64,000 nucleotides of DNA from Flavobacterium sp. Its GTDB lineage: Bacteria; Bacteroidota; Bacteroidia; Flavobacteriales; Flavobacteriaceae. Numbering within the stretch: position 1 is the first letter of the stretch; each line of letters begins with the position of its first letter. The position numbers and the translations under genes are program-made. Positions 44,783-54,493 of this stretch are shown piece by piece. The stretch is from the NCBI GenBank assembly GCA_014379405.1, contig JACMLU010000028.1, positions 62,001 through 126,000 on the forward strand, read 5' to 3'. The notes under the pieces were generated by a model. It saw only the letters and a program-made list of their open reading frames with translations, did not search any database and was not told the DNA's origin.

Positions 44783-47700
44783 TTCTTTTCTGTTTTTTCT
44801 TTTACAATGGTAACTGGCCCCAATAATCCTGCTTTAAGCAATGGCTCTCCTTCCAATCTAAAAGGAGCCGTTGTCCAGGTTAATCTTTCTTCTTTTGGTA
44901 ACTTTTGGTCACCAATTAATCGGTTGGCCCAAGTATTCGTGATTTTTATGACTATTGTATTTTTTCCTTTTTTCAATGCTTCCGAAATGTCCACTTTATA
45001 AGGAAAAGTCCAAAGTGTTCCGCAGTCTTTTCCGTTGATGCTCACCTCAGCAATGTTGGCAATGATACCCAAATCCAACCAAATTTTATCATCGGTTTTC
45101 CCTTTCCAAACCAATTCTTTTTGATAGGTTGCCGTTCCTGAATAATATTTGATATTGTCGTTCTCCGAAGTGCTCCAATCGAAAAGCTTGTTGATTTTTA
45201 CGATGTCTTTTGGCCCTTTAAATGCATGGTCGAATTGCAGTTCCCAGTTTTCGTCCAATGTTTGAACGGTTTCAAATTCAGATTCATTTCCTTTCGCGAA
45301 AAGCTCTTTGGTTTCTTCTTTAAAAATCACAAAACCGGATTCATTTGCATCTAATATTATTTGGACGATTGTACGCACATTTTCTATTTTCCAATTGGTT
45401 AATGCTTTGCTTTTGTCGGTCACAGGATTGTACCAAACGGGAATTTTTCCTGCTATTCTAAATGATGCTTCAAATTGTCTCTTTTGTTCTTTCTGATTCG
45501 AAAGAAAATAAATTTCCTCGTTGTCAGATTTACGATGTGTCCAAGCGATTGTTTCGGATTCGGCTCTGTTTAAATTTGGAAAATAAACATCCTGTGTAAT
45601 TCCAATTTCTGCAAAATCGTTTCCTAAATATGGCAATTTAATTATAGTTCCTTTTCCGATTTTCCAAGTTGATGAATTTGAATTATTCCAAATTTCATCA
45701 ACCACATTCTTCCATTTTTTTTGATCAGCTTCTGATCGTATTCCGGGTTGTAAATTCGGTTTTTCGTCAATAAAAACAGTTGCTCCTTCATTTACCAATT
45801 GTAATATTTTTTCGGCTACAGCCAAAGAAATCATTTTATTCGGCGCCATTTTATGACTTCCAGGAAACAACAAAGCTCCATACTCGATACTGTTACTCAA
45901 GATTACTTTTCCGTTTACGACTTTCGCATTATTCAATAATACATCGGCATTGAAAGAATCGTATTGATAACCATTCATTGCGTTTATCCATTGTGACAAA
46001 TCGGTTGAATTTTTAGTCGAGGTCACTTCTTTCGGTATTTTTATGCTTGGCTGACCTTCGTTTTTCAATCGAATGGCTTCACTTTCCAGACGCTCTTTTC
46101 CAAAAACATTCGGAATGAACGGCACCAATCGATCCGGAAGTACCGAACGCGACGGAAAATCTTCGCCAATGAAAACCGCCAAATCGATTACCGGTTTCCC
46201 TTTTTGCAATTGAAATTGTACTCTCTGACAATAATCCACCCAAGCTTTTCCGGGTTTCCACCAGGTTTGATCTCGCTGAAAATAAGACCCAACGCCGTCC
46301 AATGTCATTCCGGGTTTTCTGTCCGTCCAAGGATTATGAACAAAAACGTGATAGAAAAATCGGTTGATTCCGAGGGCATAATTTCTATCGGCCAACGTCT
46401 TCAAATTCCCAGGATGTTCGTCCCAATCCATTTTTAACTCCGTAAAAGCTTCCGCTTGAATAATGTCTTTTCCGTAAATATGCCCTCCTGAAATGGCATC
46501 AAGCATATCATTTGGTTTGTCGTGTGTTGGGCTTTTCAGCCAAAATTCGCCACTCGGATAATCGATATGTTTAAAATGTAAAAGTCCGTCACTCATCATC
46601 GTTGGCGCTACATTTTCGGAACTGAATTTCACTCCTGCTTTTTTGGCTTCATCTGCCATCGTGCCAAAGAAATTATCGACAATTAATTCCGAAATCGTTT
46701 TGCGAACATCATACAATACTTTCTCCGAAGTTTCAATGTCATTTATTGGTATACCCGCCATAACCGGCAAATAATCTACAATATTGTAGCCTCTGCGCTT
46801 TTTAAATTCTGCATGAAAAACAGGCGACCAGTTTTGACTGCCACATTCCCAGCTGTCCATATGCAAAATCTTGACCACTTTGGTTGCTAGTTCAGGACCT
46901 GCAGTTCGTAGCATTTCGCCAAACCAATGATCCAGTTGAAAACGAACCGCTTCGGCATTGAATTTATCGACTTCCAATCCTCGTCCTGCGCCTGCAGTGG
47001 CATTTTCGTGTCCTGTGGAAGTATGTCCAAAACGGATAATGCGCCAATTCCCTTTTAAAGGAGCTTTCCAATTTAGAAAGCCTTTTTCGTCAACAAACTT
47101 CGAAATGTTAATCATTTTTGATTGATCAACACAATCATTTTTTCCAATTTGTTCCACAGAAGTTTGCGGACTCAAACGCCAAATGGCTCCTGATTTTCCT
47201 TGATAATTGTCAATCAGCGGTTCATTGGACAAATAAATTTTGGCAACTTTCAATCCTTGATTCCATTTGGCAGGATCCAAATCTTCCGCGCCGGGTTCTG
47301 TTCCTTCGGGATCATAAACAAATCTGAAAAACTTGGCTTTTGTTGGAACGATACTGTGGATGTAAAACGCATCAGTGTCTTGCCACCCTTGACGTGGTGT
47401 TGTCAATCGACCCAGACTTTTAAAATTTACGCCATCATCACTCACTTCAATTAGTAAACGATGCGCCTGATAATTATTTCCTTTGGTTTCGATTTGAATG
47501 GATTTACACAAAAACGGCTGATCAAATTCGTATTGAATCCAGCCTTTTTCCTTTAATCGAAACTGATCGCCTTTTTTTGAATCACTCAAAAATGAAGCGT
47601 CAAAATCGCCAAGAGTAGAAGTGATTTTTGGACGATTCTGATTGGATGTGATATAACTTTCGGTAACGGGAATGGCAAACACAGCGATATCTTTGTAATA

Positions 47701-48189
47701 CTCTTTGTAATGATTTGGAACTGGTAATTGCAGATTTTTAAAGCTATTCCCATTCACCGTAACATCCGCCCAAACCACTTTTTGCATCGACATTTCAGGC
47801 GTTATCCAAGGCCCTCCCGCAACAGCAAAACCATCGGCAGGGTGAAAAGCAATTTTTACGCCCAATCGGTTGGCTTCGGTCAATGCCCAATGTACCAACT
47901 CCCAAAATTCCTTGCTTAACTGCAAAACGGGAGGATCCATCAACGGTGGATTTGCTGGACCTTTTATGGTCATCAAATAAGCACCTCCAATTCCGGCTTG
48001 TTTCATCGCTTCCAAATCGGCTGTGATGCTGGGTTTTGAATAAGCGCTTTGCATCCAATACCAATACACCCAAGGTCTTGAGGATTCGATTGTAGGCTGA
48101 AACAAGGTGTTTTCTTTTTTAGGAACTTCCTGTGCGGAAACGAATCCCGCAAGAAGTAAAATAAAAAAGAGGTGTTTTTTTTGAAACAT
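44779..48189 (-). CDS. GH106 alpha-L-rhamnosidase
   Basis: An 1136-residue exported enzyme (signal peptide 1-19). The GH106 N-terminal signature is clear: RPWVYWYWMQSAYSKPSITA, DLEAMKQAGIGGAYLMTI, VKIAFHPADGFAVAGGPWIT. Barrel motifs DSWECGSQNWSP, SSENVAPTMMSDGLLHFKHI and DYPSGEFW follow, and a C-terminal GH2-like jelly roll has WLDLGIIANIAEVSINGKDC. Length and layout match the RG-II rhamnosidase BT0986. It cleaves terminal alpha-L-rhamnose, with GH106 often needing calcium. Coupled to the downstream esterase; palindrome 48210-48242 separates it from GH2. Confidence 0.93.
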   Translation of the reverse strand: MFQKKHLFFILLLAGFVSAQEVPKKENTLFQPTIESSRPWVYWYWMQSAYSKPSITADLEAMKQAGIGGAYLMTIKGPANPPLMDPPVLQLSKEFWELVHWALTEANRLGVKIAFHPADGFAVAGGPWITPEMSMQKVVWADVTVNGNSFKNLQLPVPNHYKEYYKDIAVFAIPVTESYITSNQNRPKITSTLGDFDASFLSDSKKGDQFRLKEKGWIQYEFDQPFLCKSIQIETKGNNYQAHRLLIEVSDDGVNFKSLGRLTTPRQGWQDTDAFYIHSIVPTKAKFFRFVYDPEGTEPGAEDLDPAKWNQGLKVAKIYLSNEPLIDNYQGKSGAIWRLSPQTSVEQIGKNDCVDQSKMINISKFVDEKGFLNWKAPLKGNWRIIRFGHTSTGHENATAGAGRGLEVDKFNAEAVRFQLDHWFGEMLRTAGPELATKVVKILHMDSWECGSQNWSPVFHAEFKKRRGYNIVDYLPVMAGIPINDIETSEKVLYDVRKTISELIVDNFFGTMADEAKKAGVKFSSENVAPTMMSDGLLHFKHIDYPSGEFWLKSPTHDKPNDMLDAISGGHIYGKDIIQAEAFTELKMDWDEHPGNLKTLADRNYALGINRFFYHVFVHNPWTDRKPGMTLDGVGSYFQRDQTWWKPGKAWVDYCQRVQFQLQKGKPVIDLAVFIGEDFPSRSVLPDRLVPFIPNVFGKERLESEAIRLKNEGQPSIKIPKEVTSTKNSTDLSQWINAMNGYQYDSFNADVLLNNAKVVNGKVILSNSIEYGALLFPGSHKMAPNKMISLAVAEKILQLVNEGATVFIDEKPNLQPGIRSEADQKKWKNVVDEIWNNSNSSTWKIGKGTIIKLPYLGNDFAEIGITQDVYFPNLNRAESETIAWTHRKSDNEEIYFLSNQKEQKRQFEASFRIAGKIPVWYNPVTDKSKALTNWKIENVRTIVQIILDANESGFVIFKEETKELFAKGNESEFETVQTLDENWELQFDHAFKGPKDIVKINKLFDWSTSENDNIKYYSGTATYQKELVWKGKTDDKIWLDLGIIANIAEVSINGKDCGTLWTFPYKVDISEALKKGKNTIVIKITNTWANRLIGDQKLPKEERLTWTTAPFRLEGEPLLKAGLLGPVTIVKEKTEKK

Positions 48190-48209
48190 TATTGTTGTTT
48201 TTAATCATT

Positions 48210-48242
48210 AAACCTGACAGGTTTTAAAAACCTGTCAGGTTT
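48210..48242. repeat. 33-nt palindrome, CCTGACAGG variant
   Basis: Perfect 15-bp arms (AAACCTGACAGGTTT and complement) with a TAA loop. It starts 9 nt after the GH2 stop and ends 20 nt before the GH106 ATG. Confidence 0.92.
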
Positions 48243-48251
48243 AAATTCTAA

Positions 48252-51200
48252 CTAATATTTAAACTTCTTCAAGTTGCTTTCCAAATCATTTTTTGAACCC
48301 GAAAAAGGAATCAAATAAAAACTATACTGATAATCTCCCGAAGAAATCTGATATTTTTCTATAGGTGCTGCCACTGGTGACCAGCTGTCATTTCCACCCA
48401 CGCCCATCTGGATTAAATCAATGTTCACGGTCAAAAATCCCGGGTCCTTTAATTCATATGTATGTGTCGCCGAACTTAAATTTTCCTGTGTGTAAGGCCA
48501 GGCACTCATACTTAAAACTTTGGTGTTGTTTACAATCACAAATCCTTTATTTTTCTGCGGAGTCGTTAATGCCATCCATCGTACTTCGGTTCTGTTTCCG
48601 TTTTCCTGTGGTTTTGGATAATGTTCGATAAAGTCATTAATTGGAAGCGAATATTTACCAACAAACGAGCCAAAACTTCTGTCGTTGTAATTTTCGAGTT
48701 CGCCTTTTCCGTACCACGAAATTTGGTCAAACTTTCTTTGAACGCCCATTTGCATTCCGATTTTTGGAATGTTTGGTAATTTATTTGACGCTTTCAGACT
48801 GTAATCAACTTTTATGGTTCCATCTGGTTTGATATTGTACACTACATTTACACTCGCGCTGTCTTTTATGATTTCGTAATCGCTTGTGATTTTAATCTCT
48901 GAATTTGACTTTTCAATTTTAATATTAACCAATTTTGGTTTCGCTTTATACCATTGTTTCAAAAGCTTTTGCGATTTCCATCCGCGCTTGTCATTATCCG
49001 TAAGCGGTCTCACGAAATTGGGAAGCAACGGTGCAAAAACTTGTTCTTCGCCATTGAAAACATACGAACTCAAGGCTCCGTTTACTTTATTTATTTTTAT
49101 ATCAAAAGCTTTTCCTTTGATGTTAAAATCGGAATCTGATTCGGAAACATTTACATTTCCTTTTTTAGATTCTAAAACAACTTCCTTCTTTTTTAGCAGA
49201 AATTGATCTTCCGCCACAGCGTAACCTTTAGAAGCCCAAAGTTCGTCTTTCGAAAGCTGGAATTCAATATTTAGAATATACTCTGCATCTGCTTTCATCT
49301 TCGGCAGATACTGACTTACATTTAAAGTTGTCGATTCTCCTGCTGCTAAATTGAAAGGTTTCAAAATCTGCGTTTTGATTACGTTTCCGTTTTCCAAAAT
49401 TTTTAAAACTGGAGTATATTCTGCCAACGATTTTACAGCACTGCGGTTTTTTATTTCCAATAGATTACCGTCTTTCAACGTTGAAGTTGCCGGCTGATAG
49501 ACCCATTTATTTTCAAAAAGAGAGCCTTTTGGTTTTCCGTTTGAATCTACAATTCCCTTGGTATTGAAATTTCCATCGTGGTATCTTTCACCAAAATCTC
49601 CACCGTGGGCGAAATAATTCTGACCTGATCTGGAATCGAATTTTACCAATCCCTGATCTTTAAATTCCCACATGCATCCTCCAATAACTCTTGGAAGCGA
49701 ACGGAATTCATCCCATAATTCTTTTAAATTTCCAACCGAATTCCCCATCGCGTGCGAGTATTCAACGAAAATAATTGGTCGTGTATCTTTCTTTTGATCG
49801 ACCAAAAATTTAGGCGTAAAAACGCCCGGATAAAATCGGCTGACCATATCCACATACGAATCATCCTGAGGATTCTCGAATCGGTAGGCGTGATCGATTG
49901 TTTTAGGATATTTAGGATCAAGCGGATCGATATAACCATCTAACTTCGCATTTCCTTGCGCAGGTTCGTAATGCACCGGACGCGTGATATCAAAATCGTG
50001 AACCCAACCCGACATTGCGGAATGGTTTGGTCCCTTTCCTCCTTCGTTACCCAAACTCCACATCACCACAGACGGATGATTTTTATCTCTTTCGACCATT
50101 CGAGTCATACGCTCCAAATAGGCGTTTGTCCATTTTGGGTCGTTGGCTAATTTTCCACCAATTCCGTGTGTTTCCTGATTGGCTTCATCCATCACCATGA
50201 TTCCGTATTGATCGCATAATTCATAAAAATAAGGATCGTTTGGATAATGGCTGGTACGAATAAAGTTGAAATTAAACTTCTTTATCGTTGTAATATCCTG
50301 TTTGATATCGTCTCTTGTAACAGCTTTTCCACGTGTTGGATGATGATCATGACGGTTCACTCCATACACATAAGTCTCTTTTCCGTTGATGAGCATTTTT
50401 CCATTTTCTTTGGAAAATTCGATTGAACGGAAACCCACTTTACAGCTTTTGGCTTCGGTAATGTTTCCATTTTTATCCTTTATCGAAAGTACCAAAGTGT
50501 ATAAATTTGGTTCTTCTGAACTCCATTTCTTTGGATTTTTAATGGTTTCCTGAAAGAATCCAAAACGAACATTGTCCAGACGTGGGTAACTTTCGTTAAT
50601 TAAATCGATTACAGGTCTTTGAAGCGGTTCTTTAAACATTGCCGTATTATTCGCATCGTACAACTGAACATTCATCGTATAATCCTTGACTTTTTCTCCA
50701 GTCAGATTCTCCACTTTTGGACGCAATTTAAAAATAGCATCTGTGTATTGTTTGTCTAATTTCGTTTGAACAAAGAAATCCTGAATTCGTAGTTTTGGCT
50801 CAGCCATAATAAAAACTTCACGCTGGATTCCGCTCATACGCCAGTGATCCTGATCTTCCAGATATGAACCGTCTGCCCAACGAATGACTTGTACCGAAAC
50901 TACATTTTCGCCTTCTTTCAAATAAGGTGAAATATCAAATTCGGACGGGAGACAGCTGTCTTCTCCATAACCCAAAAACTCTCCATTCAACCACACCTGA
51001 AAGCCTGAACTTACCCCGCCAAAATGCAAAGTCACGGTCATATCTTTCCAATTTGTAGGAACTGTAAAACTGTGCTGATACGAACCAATTCCGTTATAAT
51101 CTTTAGGAATATAAGGCGGATTTATTGGTCTAAACGGATAAACGGCACTTTTGTAAATCGGATTATCGTAGCCTTTCATTTCCCAGTTGGAAGGGACTTC

Positions 51201-51527
51201 TATTTTATCCCAGCCTGATACGGTGGTTTTATAAAAATCTTTCGAAGCTTGTTTCAGATTCACTGCATATTTGAAATCCCAATCGCCATTCAGCATTTGG
51301 ATTCGGCTTTTGGTTCTGTCACCTTTTAGCGCATCTTCAATATTGCTATACGAGTAAGCCGTCGCTCTTGATGGCTGTCTGTTGATACTCGTAACAGTTG
51401 GATCTTCCCAAGGGGCAAATTCATATTTTTTGTGTAATTCAGGAATTCCCGCAGGCTCTCCGGTTACGGATTGTGCTTGGACAGTTAGTCCAAACAGGAT
51501 AAAAAATAGTACTTTAAAATTGTTCAT
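48252..51527 (-). CDS. GH2 beta-galactosidase (LacZ-type)
   Basis: A 1091-residue exported enzyme (signal peptide 1-18) with the five-domain LacZ layout. The sugar-binding jelly roll has LHFGGVSSGFQVWLNGEFLG. The TIM barrel has DEANQETHG, acid/base Glu in WSLGNEGG and nucleophile Glu in FVEYSHAMGN. A C-terminal Bgal_small_N-type domain has FAPLLPNFVRPLTDNDKRGW. It should release beta-galactose from RG side chains, although GH2 also includes glucuronidases. Its ATG shares one base with the stop of the upstream gene (TAATG), so translation is coupled. Confidence 0.93.
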   Translation of the reverse strand: MNNFKVLFFILFGLTVQAQSVTGEPAGIPELHKKYEFAPWEDPTVTSINRQPSRATAYSYSNIEDALKGDRTKSRIQMLNGDWDFKYAVNLKQASKDFYKTTVSGWDKIEVPSNWEMKGYDNPIYKSAVYPFRPINPPYIPKDYNGIGSYQHSFTVPTNWKDMTVTLHFGGVSSGFQVWLNGEFLGYGEDSCLPSEFDISPYLKEGENVVSVQVIRWADGSYLEDQDHWRMSGIQREVFIMAEPKLRIQDFFVQTKLDKQYTDAIFKLRPKVENLTGEKVKDYTMNVQLYDANNTAMFKEPLQRPVIDLINESYPRLDNVRFGFFQETIKNPKKWSSEEPNLYTLVLSIKDKNGNITEAKSCKVGFRSIEFSKENGKMLINGKETYVYGVNRHDHHPTRGKAVTRDDIKQDITTIKKFNFNFIRTSHYPNDPYFYELCDQYGIMVMDEANQETHGIGGKLANDPKWTNAYLERMTRMVERDKNHPSVVMWSLGNEGGKGPNHSAMSGWVHDFDITRPVHYEPAQGNAKLDGYIDPLDPKYPKTIDHAYRFENPQDDSYVDMVSRFYPGVFTPKFLVDQKKDTRPIIFVEYSHAMGNSVGNLKELWDEFRSLPRVIGGCMWEFKDQGLVKFDSRSGQNYFAHGGDFGERYHDGNFNTKGIVDSNGKPKGSLFENKWVYQPATSTLKDGNLLEIKNRSAVKSLAEYTPVLKILENGNVIKTQILKPFNLAAGESTTLNVSQYLPKMKADAEYILNIEFQLSKDELWASKGYAVAEDQFLLKKKEVVLESKKGNVNVSESDSDFNIKGKAFDIKINKVNGALSSYVFNGEEQVFAPLLPNFVRPLTDNDKRGWKSQKLLKQWYKAKPKLVNIKIEKSNSEIKITSDYEIIKDSASVNVVYNIKPDGTIKVDYSLKASNKLPNIPKIGMQMGVQRKFDQISWYGKGELENYNDRSFGSFVGKYSLPINDFIEHYPKPQENGNRTEVRWMALTTPQKNKGFVIVNNTKVLSMSAWPYTQENLSSATHTYELKDPGFLTVNIDLIQMGVGGNDSWSPVAAPIEKYQISSGDYQYSFYLIPFSGSKNDLESNLKKFKY

Positions 51528-52657
51528 TATTTCTTCTCTTTTTTCTCTGGCGGAGCAACAAAGTTCGTTTCACTATTTCCTAAATCTTTTGAGGTGGCTA
51601 CTGCAATTCCTCTTTGTTCTGCTTTGTTTACCGCACAATAAAAATGATATACGACTCCTTTGTGTTTTAGGACAAATGATTTGTGCGCAAACATATTATC
51701 ATACGGTTCTGATGACTGTATTAAATTGTCGCCTTTCCAGTCGTTCCAATGAATTAAATCGTTTGAAACCGCAAAACGGTTAAATGCACCTTGATCCCAA
51801 CCCGTCCAAAAAGCACCGAAATAAAACATCACCCAGGTGTCATTAACTCTTTGAATGTAAGCATCACCTGTAATTCCTTTATGATTGTTCAATACCGGAT
51901 TTTTTCCGAAACGTTTCCAGGTTTTCATATCGTCAGAAACTGCCATTCCAATTCTTTCTGCACCCTTTTGCGGTTTCAAACTGTCGCCGCGGGCATTGTA
52001 GTACATAATAAAATTGTGTCCAGTCAATTTATCTTTGTCACGAATGACGCTGTTTTTATACATCGTGCTGTTGTCCCACCAGCTTACATCTTTGTCTTTT
52101 GGCGTTAAAACCGGATTTTCCAGTCTTTGGAATTCGTGTGCTTTTGTCGGTGATGCTTTGGTGTATGCCATTCCGATTGACAATACTCCGGCTTCGTAGC
52201 CTTTGCTGTCTCCTCCAAAATAACTCATCCAGTATTTATCATCATATTTCTCCCATTCGTAACTTCCGCCCCAGGTTGGATCTTGTAGTGAAATATATCC
52301 CGCTTTTTGGTTGACATCCCAGTGTTTTTCATTTTCTGAGAAGGACATTACTTTTCCTAAATATTTCCAATGCAATAAATCATCGCTTTCTGCTAACCAG
52401 GTTTCATAGCCTCTTCCGTCATAAATCAAATACGTCATAAACCATTTTCCGTCTTTTCTGAAAACACTCGGGCAATCCATTTTATACGAATTGTCAGTTG
52501 GCACCATCACCAAACCATATTTGTGAGGCGTTTTAATTTCGTTGTAAATCTCCTGCATTACGGTTTCGGTGATTTCTCTTTTTTTGTATTTGGTTGCACA
52601 ACTCGCTATTAGCAAAACTGTGATTCCAATTACGAGATATTGTATTCTATTTTTCAT
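51527..52657 (-). CDS. GH43/GH32-superfamily-like beta-propeller lipoprotein
   Basis: A 376-residue lipoprotein from the ATG at 52655-52657 (signal VIGITVLLIASC); a TTG twenty-one bases upstream is rejected. Propeller features are MDCPSVFRKDGKWFMTYLIY, SDDLLHWKYLG, QDPTWGG, GDSLKPQKGAERIGMAVSDD, GDAYIQRVNDTWVMFYFGAF and SNDLIHWNDW. The Asp in DCPS and acidic residues later in the chain are compatible with a GH43/GH117/GH130-type active site but cannot be assigned. It is coupled to GH2 by TAATG, so it probably acts on the same galactose- or arabinose-bearing chain. Confidence 0.68.
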   Translation of the reverse strand: MKNRIQYLVIGITVLLIASCATKYKKREITETVMQEIYNEIKTPHKYGLVMVPTDNSYKMDCPSVFRKDGKWFMTYLIYDGRGYETWLAESDDLLHWKYLGKVMSFSENEKHWDVNQKAGYISLQDPTWGGSYEWEKYDDKYWMSYFGGDSKGYEAGVLSIGMAYTKASPTKAHEFQRLENPVLTPKDKDVSWWDNSTMYKNSVIRDKDKLTGHNFIMYYNARGDSLKPQKGAERIGMAVSDDMKTWKRFGKNPVLNNHKGITGDAYIQRVNDTWVMFYFGAFWTGWDQGAFNRFAVSNDLIHWNDWKGDNLIQSSEPYDNMFAHKSFVLKHKGVVYHFYCAVNKAEQRGIAVATSKDLGNSETNFVAPPEKKEKK

Positions 52658-52735
52658 TTCAAATTTAATTTGCTTCAATGGAACGCAGATGACACGGATC
52701 GAACTGATTTTCGCGGATTTCTTTATTTTTTAATC

Positions 52736-52814
52736 TTGCCACAGATTTCACAGATTTTCACAGATTTTTTTAAACTAACTTATAATCTGTGTGAATCTGT
52801 GAAATCTGTGGCAA
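52736..52814. repeat. Large CACAGATT inverted repeat
   Basis: Arms 52736-52766 and 52784-52814 pair over 31 nt with two mismatches. Each is built from three CACAGATT-type units, e.g. TTGCCACAGATTTCACAGAT. It lies between the two propeller genes, just downstream of the 553-aa gene. It is the largest member of this repeat family here. Confidence 0.85.
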
Positions 52815-52831
52815 AAAATCTGTTTCCATTT

Positions 52832-54493
52832 TTATTTCAATTCCTTCAATCTGGATTCCATTACGTCTTTGTTCAGTTTTACTTTTACCATTCCTGTGGG
52901 ATGAAATCTTCTTTTCAGATCGATGGCGTTGTACACGATTGTATAAACATCATTTCCTTCAGGAATCAAACAAAGCGGTGTTCTCATAATATCCCACCAT
53001 TTATCGACTTTGGTTTCTATGGGTAAATATCTTGCTTCTCCCCAATTGATTCCATCTTTTGAAAGTGAATATCCAATCATATTTGGTAAGTGATGTCCCC
53101 AGCCTTCAGGGCCTCCATCAAAAATGGCGATGTACAAACCGTTTGGCAACTGACTCACAATCGGATTTTCGACAAATTGCGGATGGATCGTTTTTATTGG
53201 TTCCAAACCTTTGTTTAATCGTTTCCATGGGCCTTCCAAACTGTTCGATTCTGCCAAAGCCACGAACCAACCTTTTCCTGATTTCTTCGGATAATCTGCC
53301 CAAGAGGCAAATGGATAAGCTCCGCTGTAAAAACCGAAATATTTATCGCCGACTTTGTACGGAAAAAAAGAAGCGACTCCCTGACGTCCTTCCCAAGGCT
53401 GTGAATCCAAGCCCGGTTCCATAATGATGCCCATGTCTTTGTACGGACCACCGATTCCGTGGATTCCATCGACCGTGGATTCACAACGCCAAATACGACC
53501 AAAAGAATGATTGGGTTGAATTTCTTTGTGAACGGTGTATGCCAAATAATAGCCGTACCATTTGTTTGCTTTTTCGTTAAAAACCGGCATGTACGACCAA
53601 ATCGCCGAACGACGGTCGTTCATTGGATTGTCATCTTCGGTAACGGCATACACTCCGCTGGCCTGGTAAATGGTGGATTCTCTTTTCCAGTGAATGGCAT
53701 CTTTACTTGTCCAATGTCCGATTTTGGTTTTTACACGGTCGTAATACATTTCAATTCCTTTTTCACCTGCTCTTTCCGTTGGAAACATATGATAGGTATC
53801 GCCTACTTTTACAACGCGACCGCCTTCAAAACCTCCCTGAATATCTTCGGTTCCGGGCATTCCTTCACCAATCACGGCTTTATTTTCTCCACCGATGATT
53901 TCAAAAAGCGGTTTTTCATCGGAGAATCCTTCAACTATATAAGTTGGATTCCAAAGTTTTCCGTCTGGAAGTTCAGCATTGCGGGAAACAATTTGAGGAT
54001 TATTTTTGATTACACCCAAAACTGCAAACAAACCTTTCCCTTCGGGATTGATGATGTGTGTTCCTTTTGAAAAAGAAACGGCGTACACATTTACGGGAGA
54101 CAAACCTGTTATGGTTACACCATTTTCAAGCACCAATTTGGCATTTGGATTATAATTTAATTGAAAATATTCCGCATTATCTTTTTCCTGAAAAACTCCT
54201 ATCAGCACTTGAACCTTCTCTTTGAATTTTAGTTTTAATGGAGCATTCGTTCCATTTTTATACGCATTTAATGGTAATTCAACTCCTGTTAATCCTTGCA
54301 ATTCTGGAGCCAAACCTACAATATTGTGTTTGCTACCCGAAAAAACGTGAGCGTATTGTGTGGTTTTGAAAGTTTTGTAATTGGATTTTACCACTTCAAA
54401 AGAAGCGGGTTGCCAAGATGAGTTTTGAGCTGAAACTTGAAAGCTCAAAAAAACCAAGAATAACCAATAAATATGTTTACTTTTTTGAATCAT
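52832..54493 (-). CDS. Secreted beta-propeller protein with N-terminal beta-domain
   Basis: A 553-residue protein with a signal peptide (1-22). Residues about 25-170 are a beta-sandwich-like domain (LQGLTGVELPLNAYKNGTNA, KVQVLIGVFQEKDN); residues 200-553 form a propeller (GFEGGRVVKVGDTYHMFPTE, WTSKDAIHWKRES, YSLSKDGINWGEA). Repeated Trp/Asp/Gly blade motifs resemble GH43/GH32-clan glycosidases. The catalytic triad cannot be assigned; EGGRVV and DDNPMNDRRSA are candidate acidic sites. It overlaps the upstream GH78-like stop by one base (TAATG), so translation is coupled. Confidence 0.65.
   Translation of the reverse strand: MIQKSKHIYWLFLVFLSFQVSAQNSSWQPASFEVVKSNYKTFKTTQYAHVFSGSKHNIVGLAPELQGLTGVELPLNAYKNGTNAPLKLKFKEKVQVLIGVFQEKDNAEYFQLNYNPNAKLVLENGVTITGLSPVNVYAVSFSKGTHIINPEGKGLFAVLGVIKNNPQIVSRNAELPDGKLWNPTYIVEGFSDEKPLFEIIGGENKAVIGEGMPGTEDIQGGFEGGRVVKVGDTYHMFPTERAGEKGIEMYYDRVKTKIGHWTSKDAIHWKRESTIYQASGVYAVTEDDNPMNDRRSAIWSYMPVFNEKANKWYGYYLAYTVHKEIQPNHSFGRIWRCESTVDGIHGIGGPYKDMGIIMEPGLDSQPWEGRQGVASFFPYKVGDKYFGFYSGAYPFASWADYPKKSGKGWFVALAESNSLEGPWKRLNKGLEPIKTIHPQFVENPIVSQLPNGLYIAIFDGGPEGWGHHLPNMIGYSLSKDGINWGEARYLPIETKVDKWWDIMRTPLCLIPEGNDVYTIVYNAIDLKRRFHPTGMVKVKLNKDVMESRLKELK

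Noticed and set aside
53459..54070. 203-aa plus-strand ORF
   Set aside because: Lies wholly inside the 553-aa propeller gene on the other strand and has no family features; shadow frame.
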